A stretch of 64,000 nt of DNA, from positions 3,856,478 through 3,920,477 of the forward strand of contig NZ_KB892705.1 in assembly GCF_000373905.1 (NCBI RefSeq). The letters are read 5' to 3'. This document shows, in pieces, positions 37,170 to 46,813 of this stretch. Numbering within the stretch: position 1 is the first letter of the stretch; every line of letters begins with the position of its first letter. The notes beneath the pieces were generated by a model, which saw only the letters and a list, made by a program, of their open reading frames with translations, had not been told where the DNA came from and did no database searches. The position numbers were made by a program, and so were the translations under genes. The stretch comes from Mycobacterium sp. 155. GTDB lineage: Bacteria > Actinomycetota > Actinomycetes > Mycobacteriales > Mycobacteriaceae.

Positions 37170-37201
37170 GATTCGGGCACGAGCGGTGGCCATTCCCGAA
37201 G

Positions 37202-37975
37202 TTACTGGTGTTGCTCCGATGCTGCGAGACCGGCACGCTCGACACTGAGCAGGCTCTCGGTGTGATGCTCGGCCCGGTATGCCGCACCGCCGCCGTTGAT
37301 TCCGAACAACCGTTTACTCCACAGCAGCCAGATCACCGCCGCGACGTTGACGAGGAAGGCGCCGAGTCGAACCACGGTCACCTTCTCGGTGAGTTCGTAG
37401 ATCTCCAACGGCAGGAACACGCTGGTGGCGATCACCGCGAAGTACTCACCCCAGCGTTCGGCAAGCCACAACCCGACTGCTTCGATCAATTCGATCAAGG
37501 CATAGACGGCCAGACCGACGGCGATCCACAGCAGCGTCGTCGCCGACAGCGAGAACGCGTGATCGATGGTCCGGATGATCCTGGAATCGTCCAGGTTCCA
37601 ACCTATTTGGTCGGCCAGCGGGCGGGCCAGCGGAATATCCTTCTGGAACGCGTCGTGCAACTGGGAGCGGGTGGCGCGCACCTTGAGCACGCCAATCGCC
37701 AGCGCCACGAAGACCACCGCGCGGACCGCTCGCTCTACGGCCAGCAGGCGCATGATCGTCCGGTCGCGCAACAGCCGTCCCCGCGGGACTTCGGGAGCGG
37801 TGTCGGCCGGGCCGTGCCCCCTCGGCGGTCCGACCACAAACGTCTCACACCGCAGGCAGCGCCACGCTTCCCCGACCGGGGTGTCGGCCCGAAGCCGCTC
37901 GCGCAGGTCGGGTTCGTCGGGGGCGAACGTGGCGTGGCCCCGTAAACCACAGGACCGCAGCGCGAAATTCACCAT
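37202..37975 (-). CDS. DUF2127-type membrane protein
   Basis: A protein of about 257 residues. The N-terminal 70 residues are soluble with paired cysteines (RSCGLRGHATF, then WRCLRCETFVVGPPRG) that could form a small metal or zinc-ribbon site. The rest has four membrane helices (VERAVRAVVFVALAIGVLKV; ATTLLWIAVGLAVYALIELIEAVGLW; FAVIATSVFLPLEIYEL; LGAFLVNVAAVIWLLWSK), matching DUF2127. ATG 37975 (MVNFALRSCGLRGHA) is preferred to ATG 38011. Function unknown. It follows the beta-propeller gene on the same strand. Confidence 0.8.
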   Translation of the reverse strand: MVNFALRSCGLRGHATFAPDEPDLRERLRADTPVGEAWRCLRCETFVVGPPRGHGPADTAPEVPRGRLLRDRTIMRLLAVERAVRAVVFVALAIGVLKVRATRSQLHDAFQKDIPLARPLADQIGWNLDDSRIIRTIDHAFSLSATTLLWIAVGLAVYALIELIEAVGLWLAERWGEYFAVIATSVFLPLEIYELTEKVTVVRLGAFLVNVAAVIWLLWSKRLFGINGGGAAYRAEHHTESLLSVERAGLAASEQHQ

Positions 37976-38020
37976 TTCAGCACCGTAGCGACCGATGGCA
38001 TCTGGTCGCATGGAACGGCG

Positions 38021-39478
38021 TCAGGTCAGCGGTGCGATGCGCTGAATTCCTGTCGCCGTGCCCTGGTAGATCACTCCGCCGGGTGCCGTGGTGCCCGCAG
38101 ACTGCATGGGGTCGGCGGCGGTTGCGGCGCCGATGAACTGTTCGGTGAGCACGGCTCCGGTGCCGGTGTCCACGGCGGCGTAGAAGAACTTGTCGGCAGG
38201 CGTGGTGCCGAGTTGATCGTCGACCGGATTGTGCCGGGTGACAGTCACGATCATGCCGTCGGCCACCGACAGTCTCGGTACTGCCGCCGAGCGCACGCTG
38301 TTGTTCCACGCCACGTCACATCCGGAGTTGTCGGGCCGGACGTCGACCCGCGTCATCCCTCCGACAAACCGCGCCGTAGCCGGCACAGCGGGGTCGGCGG
38401 CACTGGGCACCGTGGGATATGGATAGCCGTAGGTGCTGGAGGCGATCACCGTGCGCCCCGCGCCGATCGACGAGTTCTCCGAGCCCGGGCCGCCGGAGGT
38501 GAGTACCGGGGTTGTGCACAGGACCGCGCCGGAGGCCGTGCTGACCACGAGCAGATGGACCTGGTTGTCGGCGTTGTCGATGAGCGCGAGGTACTCACCG
38601 CCGGTGACCGGCCCGAAGAACGTCGGCGTGGATCCGCTGCCCCAGCTCAGCTGTCCTGGCTTGCGAGCCGATCCCCTGTCATAGCCGACCCGATATTTCA
38701 CCACCGGGTTTCCGGCTCGATCCTCGGTCAGTAGGTACAGCGCGTGCGTGGTGACCACCGCGGTGCCCTGCGGTGCGGTGGAGATGCTGTTGGCGACGTG
38801 CTCGCCGTCGGGCAGCGCCACGGAGGTGACCTTCCGCGCGGCCGTGTCGACGATTCCCACCGTGCCACCCGCGGTGGCGTACCAGACCTTGCCGTTGTAG
38901 GCGGGTGCGACACCCGTGACGGAGTCCCCGGACGGCAGACCGGCACCCAGCGGTGTCGACTCGGCGATGGACAGGCCCCACAACCCGAGCTTGTTGCGGC
39001 TGTGGCTGATCCGAATCAGGTTGTTGTCACCGTCCACCAAGACCAGTCGATCGTTGTGGTCCAGATAGGCGTCCAGATAGCCATAGACGCCGCCGAGCGG
39101 GCTACCCGCCGCAACCGCCATGCTGGTCAACGGCGTGCCGGTGGATTTGTCCAGCAGGTACACGCGTGGCGAACGGCCGAGAGCCTGGGCGCACAGCGCG
39201 ACCGGTAGACCGTCGGAGCCGATCAGGACCGTCGAACAGGCCGCGGACAGGCCGACGGGCTGGGCGAGCACACGGCCGGTGCCGGGCCCCGGCAATGAGG
39301 TGGTGTCCGATGCGCCGCTGTCGCCGTGCCTTGACCCGGTACCGGTGGGTCCGTCGTAGGGGTTGTCCGGCAGCTGCGGACCGAACTGGTTCGCGGCCGC
39401 GGCCGGTGGTGGCGTCACCGTCAGCGCTGTCACCAGCACTGGAGCCAGGAGCGTTGCAAGCCATCGGCTTACCGACAT
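38021..39478 (-). CDS. secreted beta-propeller-like protein, function unknown
   Basis: A protein of about 485 residues with a signal peptide (MSVSRWLATLLAPVLVTALTVTPPPAAAA) and repeated beta-rich blade-like segments (VWYATAGGTVGIVDTAARKVTSVALPDGEHV; EYLALIDNADNQVHLLVVSTASGAVL; FFYAAVDTGTGAVLTEQFIG). This is typical of PQQ/quinoprotein-like propellers without visible quinone ligands. It probably folds into a periplasmic propeller binding an unknown partner. ATG 39478 is used; ATG 39484 is two codons upstream. It lies immediately before the DUF2127 gene, probably in an operon. Confidence 0.8.
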   Translation of the reverse strand: MSVSRWLATLLAPVLVTALTVTPPPAAAANQFGPQLPDNPYDGPTGTGSRHGDSGASDTTSLPGPGTGRVLAQPVGLSAACSTVLIGSDGLPVALCAQALGRSPRVYLLDKSTGTPLTSMAVAAGSPLGGVYGYLDAYLDHNDRLVLVDGDNNLIRISHSRNKLGLWGLSIAESTPLGAGLPSGDSVTGVAPAYNGKVWYATAGGTVGIVDTAARKVTSVALPDGEHVANSISTAPQGTAVVTTHALYLLTEDRAGNPVVKYRVGYDRGSARKPGQLSWGSGSTPTFFGPVTGGEYLALIDNADNQVHLLVVSTASGAVLCTTPVLTSGGPGSENSSIGAGRTVIASSTYGYPYPTVPSAADPAVPATARFVGGMTRVDVRPDNSGCDVAWNNSVRSAAVPRLSVADGMIVTVTRHNPVDDQLGTTPADKFFYAAVDTGTGAVLTEQFIGAATAADPMQSAGTTAPGGVIYQGTATGIQRIAPLT

Positions 39479-39690
39479 CGTCAACTCCTGGTGGCGGACG
39501 GAACCGTACGGGTCACGAACGCTACGGCGGCCTGATCACGAAACCGCATCCGCCGGAGCTCGGTTGAGCCAAGAAGCCCGACACGCCGCGTTGGGTAGGA
39601 GACCCGGACCGGCGCGAGAGCGTCAGGCACTCTACGGTTGGAGGTGACTGGCGTTCAGGGGCCTACCGGCCCGAAAGGGGTTGACGAGGC

Positions 39691-40599
39691 TTGCTCGGCA
39701 ACGGTCTTGCGGTGCTGTTCGCCCTGTGCGCGGCGGTTTTCGCCGCGGTCGGCATCGTGGTGCGGCAACGCGCCACCATGGACGTCCCGGCGGAGAAGGG
39801 CGTCAGCACCGTCATGCTGCGGACTCTGCTGGGTCGCCGGCTGTGGTGGTTCGGTACGGCGGCCGCGGTAGCCGGCTACGCGTTTCAGGCGCTCGCGCTG
39901 GGTTTCGGTTCACTGCTGCTGGTGCAGCCGGTGTTGGTGTCGGCGTTGTTGTTCGCGTTGCCCTTGAGCGCTCGACTGGCGGGCCGTCGGGTCAGTCGCG
40001 CCGAGTGGCTGTGGGCCCTGCTGCTGACTGCCGCATTGACGGTTTTTGTCCTGCTGGCCCGGGCGAGCACGGGCTCGTACCAGGTGCCGGTGGCTACCAC
40101 ACTCATCGTCGCGGTGGTGTGCGCGGCCGGGGTCACCCTGTTCGTGCTGGCCGCGACCCGCAGCACCACGTGGCGCCGCGCCGCCCTGCTCGCCGTGGCG
40201 GTGGGCGTGATGTTCGGCGTCGTGGCGGTGCTGACCAAGATTGTGATGCACCTGGTCACCCAGGGCAGTGCGCTCACGGCGCTCACCACACCCGCCCTGT
40301 ACCTCGTGGTGATGCTCGGAGTGGTCGCAACACTGCTGCAGCAATCGGCTTTTCACGCCGGATCCCTGCAGACCTCGGTACCGACCATGCTGGTGCTCGA
40401 ACCCGTGGTGGCGGTGGTGCTCGGTTCGGTCGTGCTCGGGGAGCACATGTCGATCACCGGGCTGGAGCCCATTGCGCTGTCGCTGGCCATCTGCGCGATG
40501 GCCGTCGCGACGATAGCGTTGGGCCGCGACGAGGGCGCCTACGAGGAGAAGCTGGAAGCCGAGGTGGGCCGGCGGTCGGTGAGCACCGTCACGGATTGA
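39691..40599 (+). CDS. DMT superfamily transporter (EamA-like)
   Basis: A 302-residue inner-membrane protein with about ten hydrophobic helices and the internal two-fold symmetry of drug/metabolite transporters. The conserved helix pattern is seen in LGFGSLLLVQPVLVSALLFALPLSARLAGRRVSRAEWLWALLLT and in VLEPVVAVVLGSVVLGEHMSITGLEPIALSLAI. The start is a TTG at 39691 with AAAGGGG upstream; no ATG/GTG fits. The substrate is unknown. It is convergent with fusA2. Confidence 0.87.
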   Translation: MLGNGLAVLFALCAAVFAAVGIVVRQRATMDVPAEKGVSTVMLRTLLGRRLWWFGTAAAVAGYAFQALALGFGSLLLVQPVLVSALLFALPLSARLAGRRVSRAEWLWALLLTAALTVFVLLARASTGSYQVPVATTLIVAVVCAAGVTLFVLAATRSTTWRRAALLAVAVGVMFGVVAVLTKIVMHLVTQGSALTALTTPALYLVVMLGVVATLLQQSAFHAGSLQTSVPTMLVLEPVVAVVLGSVVLGEHMSITGLEPIALSLAICAMAVATIALGRDEGAYEEKLEAEVGRRSVSTVTD

Positions 40600-40613
40600 T
40601 GGCGCGTTCTCGG

Positions 40614-42791
40614 CTACCCCGCACCGCGTACCCGGGCCGCGGCCGTCTCGGGCATCGGCTCGTACCGGGCGAACGATCGAGTGAACGAACCCGCACCGTG
40701 CGACAGCGACCGCAGGTCGATGGCGTAGCGGGTCAGTTCGATCTCGGGGATCTCGGCTTTCACGGCCGTGCGGTCCTCACCGACCTTGTCGGTGCCGACC
40801 ACGCGGCCGCGGCGGCTGGACAGATCGCTCATGATGGCACCGACCAGGTCGTCGGGCACCAGCACGGTCACGTCATCGACCGGCTCCAGCAGATTCACCC
40901 GAGTGGTGGCGGCGGCTTCCCGCAGCGCCAGCCCGCCTGCCATCTGGAAGGCAAAGTCCGACGAATCGACGCTGTGCGCTTTGCCGTCAACCAGGGTCAC
41001 CCGGATGTCGACAACGGGGTAGCCGACTTCAGAACCGACCCCTTTCTCCATCTGGGCGCGCACCCCCTTCTCGACGCTCGGGATGAATTGGCGCGGAATC
41101 GCACCGCCCACCACCTTGTCGACGAACTCGAAACCGGCTCCTTCGGGCAGTGGCTCGACCTCGATGTCGCATACCGCGTACTGGCCGTGCCCACCCGACT
41201 GCTTGACGTGCCTGCCGTGTCCTTTTGCCTTGCCGCCGAACGTCTCCCGTAGCGGTACGCGCAACTCCACGGTGTCTACCGATACGCCGTAGCGGCGGGA
41301 TAGCGCGTCGAGTACGACACCCGCGTGCGCTTCACCCATGCACCAGAGCACGATCTGGTGCGTTTCCGGATTCTGCTCGATACGCAGGGTCGGGTCCTCG
41401 GCGGCCAGCCGCTGCAGACCGACCGAGAGCTTGTCCTCATCGGTCTTCGCGCGCGGTTGGACAGCCACCGGCAGCAGCGGGTCTGGCATGGTCCACGGCC
41501 GCAGCACCAGCGGATCGGCCTTGTCGCTCAGCGTGTCACCGGTTTCCGCGCGGCTGAGCTTGCCGATCGCGCAGATGTCGCCGGCCACCACCAGCGGTGC
41601 CGGGCGCTGCAGCTTGCCCAACGGGAAGGACAGGGTGCCGATGCGTTCATCCTCGTCGTGGTCGGCGTGCCCGGTCGTGGCATGCGCGCCCGTATCGTCG
41701 CTTGCGGCGCCGCCATTCGGCAAGAAGGCCGAAAAATGGCCCGACACGTGCACTGTCGCGTCGGGCCTGAGGGTTCCGGAGAACATCCGGACCAGGCTGA
41801 CCCTGCCGACATACGGATCCGACGTCGTCTTCACCACCTCGGCTAGCAGCGGTCCGGCGGGGTCGCAGGCCAATGCTCTACGGGGCGCCCCCTGTGGCGT
41901 GAACACCTCGGGCAGAGGATGTTCCGGTGGTGCTGGGAACCCGCGGGTGGCGACCTCCAGCAGTTCCAGGGTCCCGACGCCGGATCCGCTGCACACCGGG
42001 ATCACCGGGAAGAACGAGGCCCGGGCCACGGCCTTCTCCAGGTCTTCGATGAGCACGTTCGGGTTGATGTCCTCACCGCCCAGGTAGCGCTCCATGAGCG
42101 TCTCGTCCTCGGACTCCTCGATGATGCCTTCGATGAGCGTGCCGCGAAGTTCGGCGATCTCGTCGGTATAGGACTCGGCGGGCGCGTGCGACGAATGCGT
42201 ACCGTCCGCGTAGTCGTACTGGGTCTTGGTGATCAGCCCGATCACCCCATCGCCGGCGGGGAAGTACAGCGGAAGCACCTTGTCGCCGAACGCCTGCTGG
42301 GCGGTGGCCAGCGCGTTGGCGTAGTTGGCTCGAGCATGGTCGAGTTTGGTGATCGCCACGGCGCGTGGCATTCCCACTGCACTGCACTCCTGCCACAGCG
42401 CCTTGGTCGGCTCGTCCACGGTCTCATTTGCCGCGACGACGAACAGGGCACAATCCGCGGCCCGCAGCCCCGCGCGCAGTTCCCCGACGAAGTCGGCATA
42501 CCCGGGGGTGTCGATGAGGTTCACCTTGATCCCGTTGTGCTGCAACGATGCCAGTGCCAGGCCCACAGAACGCTGTTGAGCGATCTCGGCGTCGTCGAAG
42601 TCGCACACCGTCGACCCGTCGAGCACCGAACCGATCCTGGTCAGCACCCCGCTGGCCATCAGCAACGCGTCGACAAGCGTGGTCTTACCAGCGCCCGACG
42701 GCCCGACCAGCGCGATGTTGCGGATCGCCTCCGGGCGTTCCGCCGTAGGTAGGGCCCCGTTGCCGGCTGCAGAGGCCGTCCTGTCCGCCAT
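40614..42791 (-). CDS. fusA2: elongation factor G-like protein EF-G2
   Basis: A 725-residue five-domain translational GTPase paralogue. The P-loop is ALVGPSGAGKTTLVDALL (EF-G has a HIDAGKTT-type loop), G3 DTPGYADFVGEL, G4 ITKLDHAR (TKLD in place of NKMD). The switch I/G2 threonine region is altered (AEIAQQRSVGLALASL). Domain IV keeps QSGGHGQYAVCDIEVEPL. Mycobacterial EF-G2 is reported not to support translocation; its role is uncertain. ATG 42791. The F420-PPOX gene follows upstream on the same strand, the same pair as Rv0120c/Rv0121c. Confidence 0.93.
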   Translation of the reverse strand: MADRTASAAGNGALPTAERPEAIRNIALVGPSGAGKTTLVDALLMASGVLTRIGSVLDGSTVCDFDDAEIAQQRSVGLALASLQHNGIKVNLIDTPGYADFVGELRAGLRAADCALFVVAANETVDEPTKALWQECSAVGMPRAVAITKLDHARANYANALATAQQAFGDKVLPLYFPAGDGVIGLITKTQYDYADGTHSSHAPAESYTDEIAELRGTLIEGIIEESEDETLMERYLGGEDINPNVLIEDLEKAVARASFFPVIPVCSGSGVGTLELLEVATRGFPAPPEHPLPEVFTPQGAPRRALACDPAGPLLAEVVKTTSDPYVGRVSLVRMFSGTLRPDATVHVSGHFSAFLPNGGAASDDTGAHATTGHADHDEDERIGTLSFPLGKLQRPAPLVVAGDICAIGKLSRAETGDTLSDKADPLVLRPWTMPDPLLPVAVQPRAKTDEDKLSVGLQRLAAEDPTLRIEQNPETHQIVLWCMGEAHAGVVLDALSRRYGVSVDTVELRVPLRETFGGKAKGHGRHVKQSGGHGQYAVCDIEVEPLPEGAGFEFVDKVVGGAIPRQFIPSVEKGVRAQMEKGVGSEVGYPVVDIRVTLVDGKAHSVDSSDFAFQMAGGLALREAAATTRVNLLEPVDDVTVLVPDDLVGAIMSDLSSRRGRVVGTDKVGEDRTAVKAEIPEIELTRYAIDLRSLSHGAGSFTRSFARYEPMPETAAARVRGAG

Positions 42792-42878
42792 GGCATGTCC
42801 TCCTGAGGTCCCCTTCCACCATTCCCCGATGCGACCTGCAGCACAAGGGCTGCACGTGGGCTTCGAGCGGTCGCGTGC

Positions 42879-43298
42879 TCACGCCTGCCAGGAGGACCAG
42901 TGTGTGATGGCGACCGTGACGACCGGGCCGTCCAACGCAATCCGTTCGTACTGAGGATATTTGGCGCGCAGCAACGCGTATCCGATCGCCACCTCGTCGC
43001 CGGTGTAATGGGTTGCGGCCTGGCCGTCGGCCCGCACCCACCACAGGTGCGTCCAGTCGTCGTCATAGTGGTCGGTGAGCAGACTCACCCGAGAATCGTG
43101 TTCGATGTTGGTCAGCCTCCGCAGCTTCTGCGTGGACTTACGTTTGGCGTCGACCGCGGTGTAGATCGTGATGCCTTCGGACTCGCGGTGCACCGCGAAC
43201 ACCACCGGGACCAGATGCGGGGCGCCTTCGGGTCCCAGCGTGGCCAACACCGCGGTCGGGCTGCCGGCAAACTGCTCCACCGCATCGAACTCGCCCAT
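42879..43298 (-). CDS. PPOX-class F420-dependent protein (TIGR03668-type)
   Basis: A 139-residue split-barrel protein: [28 protein letters not shown], then [41 protein letters not shown], and [24 protein letters not shown]. The [10 protein letters not shown] block marks the TIGR03668 group, often linked to F420. The enzymatic role is unproven. ATG 43298 ([12 protein letters not shown]). It is separated from fusA2 by 87 bases and is probably co-transcribed with it. Confidence 0.88.
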   Translation of the reverse strand: MGEFDAVEQFAGSPTAVLATLGPEGAPHLVPVVFAVHRESEGITIYTAVDAKRKSTQKLRRLTNIEHDSRVSLLTDHYDDDWTHLWWVRADGQAATHYTGDEVAIGYALLRAKYPQYERIALDGPVVTVAITHWSSWQA

Positions 43299-43325
43299 GC
43301 GTTCAGCGTAGGAGCAGAGTGGGGC

Positions 43326-43829
43326 TCAATGCGGGTGTCTGGGCTGTGGCGCCACGCTGTACGGCGACCGGGTCACGTTGATCTCGGGCCGTTTGGTGGG
43401 TGTGGGCCGCTGCGGTGCTCGGTACACCGGCGACTGGGACTCGGGCTCCGGTGGCGGAGGTGCCGGCGGCGGGGGAGGGGGAGCAGGCAGGATGCCGGCC
43501 CGCAGCGGTGGCGGTGCGGGTGCGGGCGCGGGAGCACTCGATGCCGTCGGCGTCACCGCTGTCGGAGCCCGGTCGACCGTCGATGACGGATCGCGAACTA
43601 TCAGCAGGACCAGCGAAATCACGATCGCCGCCGCGGCTATCCCCGCCGCGACGATCGCGGCCGCGGCCCGTCGGGTGCGGTACCACGGCACGGGCGCGGG
43701 TTTGAAATTCCAGGTGCTGGAATCGAAAGCATCGAAACCAGCGGTTGCGTCGTCGGCCTCACCGTCCGCCTGCTGCGCAGCGTCGGTCCAGAGGTAGTCG
43801 AAGCGACCCGCTGCTTCAGGTTCAGCCAC
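43326..43829 (-). CDS. single-pass membrane protein with Pro-rich extracytoplasmic tail
   Basis: A 167-residue protein. A soluble acidic N-terminus of about 50 residues (WTDAAQQADGEADDATAGFD) and a basic anchor (WYRTRRAAAA) precede one helix (IVAAGIAAAAIVISLVLLIV). The tail of about 90 residues is dominated by Pro/Ala (PAPPPPPPAPPPPEPE) and ends RSPYSVAPQPRHPH. No catalytic domain. It looks like a cell-envelope protein that spans peptidoglycan. It lies 27 bases before the F420-PPOX gene on the same strand. Confidence 0.8.
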   Translation of the reverse strand: MAEPEAAGRFDYLWTDAAQQADGEADDATAGFDAFDSSTWNFKPAPVPWYRTRRAAAAIVAAGIAAAAIVISLVLLIVRDPSSTVDRAPTAVTPTASSAPAPAPAPPPLRAGILPAPPPPPPAPPPPEPESQSPVYRAPQRPTPTKRPEINVTRSPYSVAPQPRHPH

Positions 43830-44001
43830 GTTCTGATGTTAGCGGCACGACCTGCACAAACGCGCGATGATCGTGATGTCGACACGATCGGCCGTCCCTC
43901 ACGGTAGGGTTCGGACGTCACGCCGGAGCCATTCACCGCAGCGACCAGTGTCGGTAACCGCGGCGCCATTGCTGCGCTTTCTGATCATCGGAAGGTTGGC
44001 A

Positions 44002-45165
44002 ATGCTCACCAGAACAGCGCTTACTCGAATGTTGCAGCCAAAACTTATCCCGGGCGTCCTTGCCGCCGTTACGTGCCTCGTCGTCACGTCTGCGGTGGCA
44101 TGCGCCCCACCGCAGAAAGACGGCGGCGGCGGGCAGACGGAATCGGGAGTCAAGGCCGCCGAGGCCACCTCTGCCGGGGCATGCGGCGGCATGGACGGCC
44201 TGGTCACCGCGGCCAAGGCCGAAGGCGAGCTCAACGTCATTGCTCTGCCCCCGGATTGGGCCAACTACGGCGCAATCATCAAGGCGTTCTCCGACAAGTA
44301 CGGCATCAAAGTCACCTCGGCGCAGCCCGAGGCCTCCAGCCAGGAGGAGATCAACGCCGCCAATCAGCAGAAGGGCAAGAGCACCGCGCCCGATGTCTTC
44401 GATCTTGGACAGGCTGTGGCACTGTCGAACACCTCGATGTTCGCCCCGTACAAGGTGGCCACTTTCGACAGCATCCCGGCGAAGTTCAAGGATCCGAACG
44501 GGGTTTGGGTCAATGGCTACGGCGGTTATATGTCTATCGGGTTCGATTCGGCCAAAGTGCCTGCCATCACCGACGTTGACGACCTGCTCAAGCCCGAATA
44601 CCACGGAAAGGTCGCTCTCAACGGCGATCCCACCCAGGCCGGTGCGGCGTTCTCCGGGGTGGTGATGGCGGCGCTGGCCCAGGGCGGGTCGGCCGACAAC
44701 ATCGCGCCGGGCGTCGACTTCTTCGGAAAGCTCCATCAGTTGGGCAATTTCCTGCCGGTCGACCCGACCCCGGCCACCATCGAGTCGGGCCAGACGCCTG
44801 TAGTCATCGACTGGAACTACACCAATGCCGCCGAAACCCAGAAGCTGCCCAGCTGGCAGGTCGTGGTGCCGCCGGACCACGCAGTCGCTGGTTACTACTT
44901 CCAGGCGATCAACAAAGCGGCCCCGCATCCGGCCGCGGCGCGGTTGTGGCAGGAGTTCCTGTTCAGTGACGAAGGCCAGAACCTGTTCATGGTGGGCGGT
45001 GTCCGGCCGGTGCGCGCAGATCAGATGGCCGTCGCGGGAACCGTCGACAAGAAGGCGTTCTCCAAACTCCCGTCGATCGACGGGCAGGTGGTCATCCCGA
45101 CACCGGCCCAGACCGAAGCGGCCACCAAGTATCTGGCGGACAACTGGGCCAGGGCGATCGGCTGA
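44002..45165 (+). CDS. ABC importer substrate-binding lipoprotein (spermidine/putrescine or Fe3+ type)
   Basis: A 387-residue periplasmic binding protein with a lipoprotein signal (VLAAVTCLVVTSAVACAPP; lipobox AVAC). The mature domain is of the extracellular solute-binding type 1 class: EGELNVIALPPDWANYGAIIKAFSDKYGIKVT, APDVFDLGQAVAL, VNGYGGYMSIGFDSAKVP, VVIDWNYTNA. ATG 44002 (MLTRTALTRMLQPK) is chosen over upstream codons because it begins the signal peptide. It heads a four-gene importer operon (44.0-47.9 kb). The ligand (polyamine, Fe3+, phosphonate or another small molecule) cannot be decided. Confidence 0.88.
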   Translation: MLTRTALTRMLQPKLIPGVLAAVTCLVVTSAVACAPPQKDGGGGQTESGVKAAEATSAGACGGMDGLVTAAKAEGELNVIALPPDWANYGAIIKAFSDKYGIKVTSAQPEASSQEEINAANQQKGKSTAPDVFDLGQAVALSNTSMFAPYKVATFDSIPAKFKDPNGVWVNGYGGYMSIGFDSAKVPAITDVDDLLKPEYHGKVALNGDPTQAGAAFSGVVMAALAQGGSADNIAPGVDFFGKLHQLGNFLPVDPTPATIESGQTPVVIDWNYTNAAETQKLPSWQVVVPPDHAVAGYYFQAINKAAPHPAAARLWQEFLFSDEGQNLFMVGGVRPVRADQMAVAGTVDKKAFSKLPSIDGQVVIPTPAQTEAATKYLADNWARAIG

Positions 45166-45173
45166 GTCGGCCG

Positions 45174-46034
45174 GTGCCAGGGGCCGTTGTGGGTCGGCGG
45201 ATCCGCGAAAGTCTGCCGCTGCTGCCGTTTCTCACGGTGGTCACCGTTTTTCTGATCGTGCCGACGGTGACAGTGGTGGTCATGGCCTTCTTCGCCGACG
45301 GATCTTTCTCGCTTGCGCGGATCATGGCGCTGTTCTCGCCGACGGCGCTCGCGGCCCTCGGCAAGAGCGTGCTGCTCTCGGGCAGCACGGCACTGATCGG
45401 GGCGGTGCTGGGTGCCGTGCTGGCCTGGTTGATTGTCAGCAGCCCGCCGTCGTCGATGGTCCGTCGCTCGGTGCTGGCGCTGTGCAGTGTGCTGGCCCAG
45501 TTCGGGGGTGTGGCATTGGCTTTCGCGTTCTTGGCGACGATCGGCCTCAACGGTGTGCTGACGATCTGGGTGCGTGAGCATCTGGGTTGGGACTTGGCCG
45601 GATCCGGCTGGTTGTACGGGCTGCCCGGGTTGATCCTGGTGTACACCTACTTTCAGATCCCGCTGATGGTGATCGTCTTTCTGCCCGCACTGGAGGGTCT
45701 GCGCGACCAGTGGCGTGAGGCCGCCGTCAACCTCGGGGCGTCCAGGTGGCAGTACTGGCGTGAGGTGGCGGTGCCGTTGTTGACCCCGGCGTTCCTCGGA
45801 TCGGCGTTGTTGTTGTTCGCCAACGCCTTTGCCGCCTACGCGACCGCCGCCGCTCTGGTCAGCCAAGGAGCTCCGATCGTGCCGCTGCTGATCCGCGCGG
45901 CCCTCACCAGTGAGGTGGTGCTCGGTCAGTCCGGGTTCGCCTACGCGCTGGCGCTGGAGATGATCGTCGTGGTGGCGGCTGTGATGCTCGTCTACAACGC
46001 GCTGGTGCGGCGTACCGCGAGGTGGCTGAAATGA
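45174..46034 (+). CDS. ABC importer permease subunit 1
   Basis: A 286-residue type I importer permease with six to seven helices. The EAA motif is LRDQWREAAVNLGASRWQYWREVAVPLLTP. The start is a GTG at 45174, eight bases after the lipoprotein stop. It overlaps the next permease by four bases (ATGA, 46031-46034). It pairs with the second permease to form the membrane channel. PotB/CysU-like organisation supports a polyamine or metal-type importer. Confidence 0.92.
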   Translation: MPGAVVGRRIRESLPLLPFLTVVTVFLIVPTVTVVVMAFFADGSFSLARIMALFSPTALAALGKSVLLSGSTALIGAVLGAVLAWLIVSSPPSSMVRRSVLALCSVLAQFGGVALAFAFLATIGLNGVLTIWVREHLGWDLAGSGWLYGLPGLILVYTYFQIPLMVIVFLPALEGLRDQWREAAVNLGASRWQYWREVAVPLLTPAFLGSALLLFANAFAAYATAAALVSQGAPIVPLLIRAALTSEVVLGQSGFAYALALEMIVVVAAVMLVYNALVRRTARWLK

Positions 46035-46813
46035 CGCACGCGAGAACGACACTGCGGATCACACTGTGGGTGCTGTTCGGGTTGTTCTTCCTGTTCCCGC
46101 TGTACGCGATGGCGGACTTCTCCACGCGCAACCTGATCGAGGGCGGACGCACCCTGACGGCCTGGCGCAACCTGGTGGCCGACGAGACGCTGTATCAGGC
46201 GATCGTGATCTCGGTGTTGTTGGCGGTGTTCACCGTGGTCGCGATGCTGGTGCTGCTGGTGCCGACGATGATCTGGGTGCGGCTGCGGGCGCCGTGGGCC
46301 CGTCGTGCGATCGAATTTCTGTGCCTGTTGCCCTTGACGATTCCGGCCTTGGTGATCGTGGTGGGCCTGCGCAATGTCTACCTCTGGGTCACCTACTTCC
46401 TCGGGGAATCCGCGCTGACGCTGACGTTCGTCTACGTCGTACTCGTGCTGCCGTTCGCCTACCGGGCCCTCGACGCGGCGCTCGCGGCCATCGACCTGCG
46501 GACTCTGTCGGAGGCGGCTCGCTCGCTCGGCGCCGGCTGGGGCGCCACCATCGCACGGGTGATCGTGCCCAACATCTGGCCCGGAATCCTTTCCGCCGCT
46601 TTCATTTCCATCGCCGTGGTGCTCGGCGAATACACCATTGCGTCGCTGAGCGGTTACCAGACCCTGCAGGTGCAGATCGTCGCAATCGGTAAGAGCGACG
46701 GTCCGACGTCGGTGGCCGCCTCACTCGCGGTGCTGCTGTTGGGTTTCGTGCTGCTGCTGGCCCTGGCGGTTGTCACCCGCGGCCGCCGTCGGAGGGCGGG
46801 TGGTCCGAGGTGA
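46031..46813 (+). CDS. ABC importer permease subunit 2
   Basis: A 260-residue permease with the conserved ALDAALAAIDLRTLSEAARSLGAGWGATIARVIVPNIWPG EAA-loop block and about six helices. The ATG at 46031 overlaps the preceding stop. Its own TGA overlaps the GTG of the ATPase gene (46810-46813), so all three are tightly coupled. It is PotC-like and forms a heterodimer with the previous permease. Confidence 0.92.
   Translation: MTHARTTLRITLWVLFGLFFLFPLYAMADFSTRNLIEGGRTLTAWRNLVADETLYQAIVISVLLAVFTVVAMLVLLVPTMIWVRLRAPWARRAIEFLCLLPLTIPALVIVVGLRNVYLWVTYFLGESALTLTFVYVVLVLPFAYRALDAALAAIDLRTLSEAARSLGAGWGATIARVIVPNIWPGILSAAFISIAVVLGEYTIASLSGYQTLQVQIVAIGKSDGPTSVAASLAVLLLGFVLLLALAVVTRGRRRRAGGPR

Noticed and set aside
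43830..44001. Possible riboswitch in the leader of the ABC importer
   Set aside because: I looked for TPP, cobalamin and SAM-type motifs and saw none of the conserved blocks; the region is only 172 bases.
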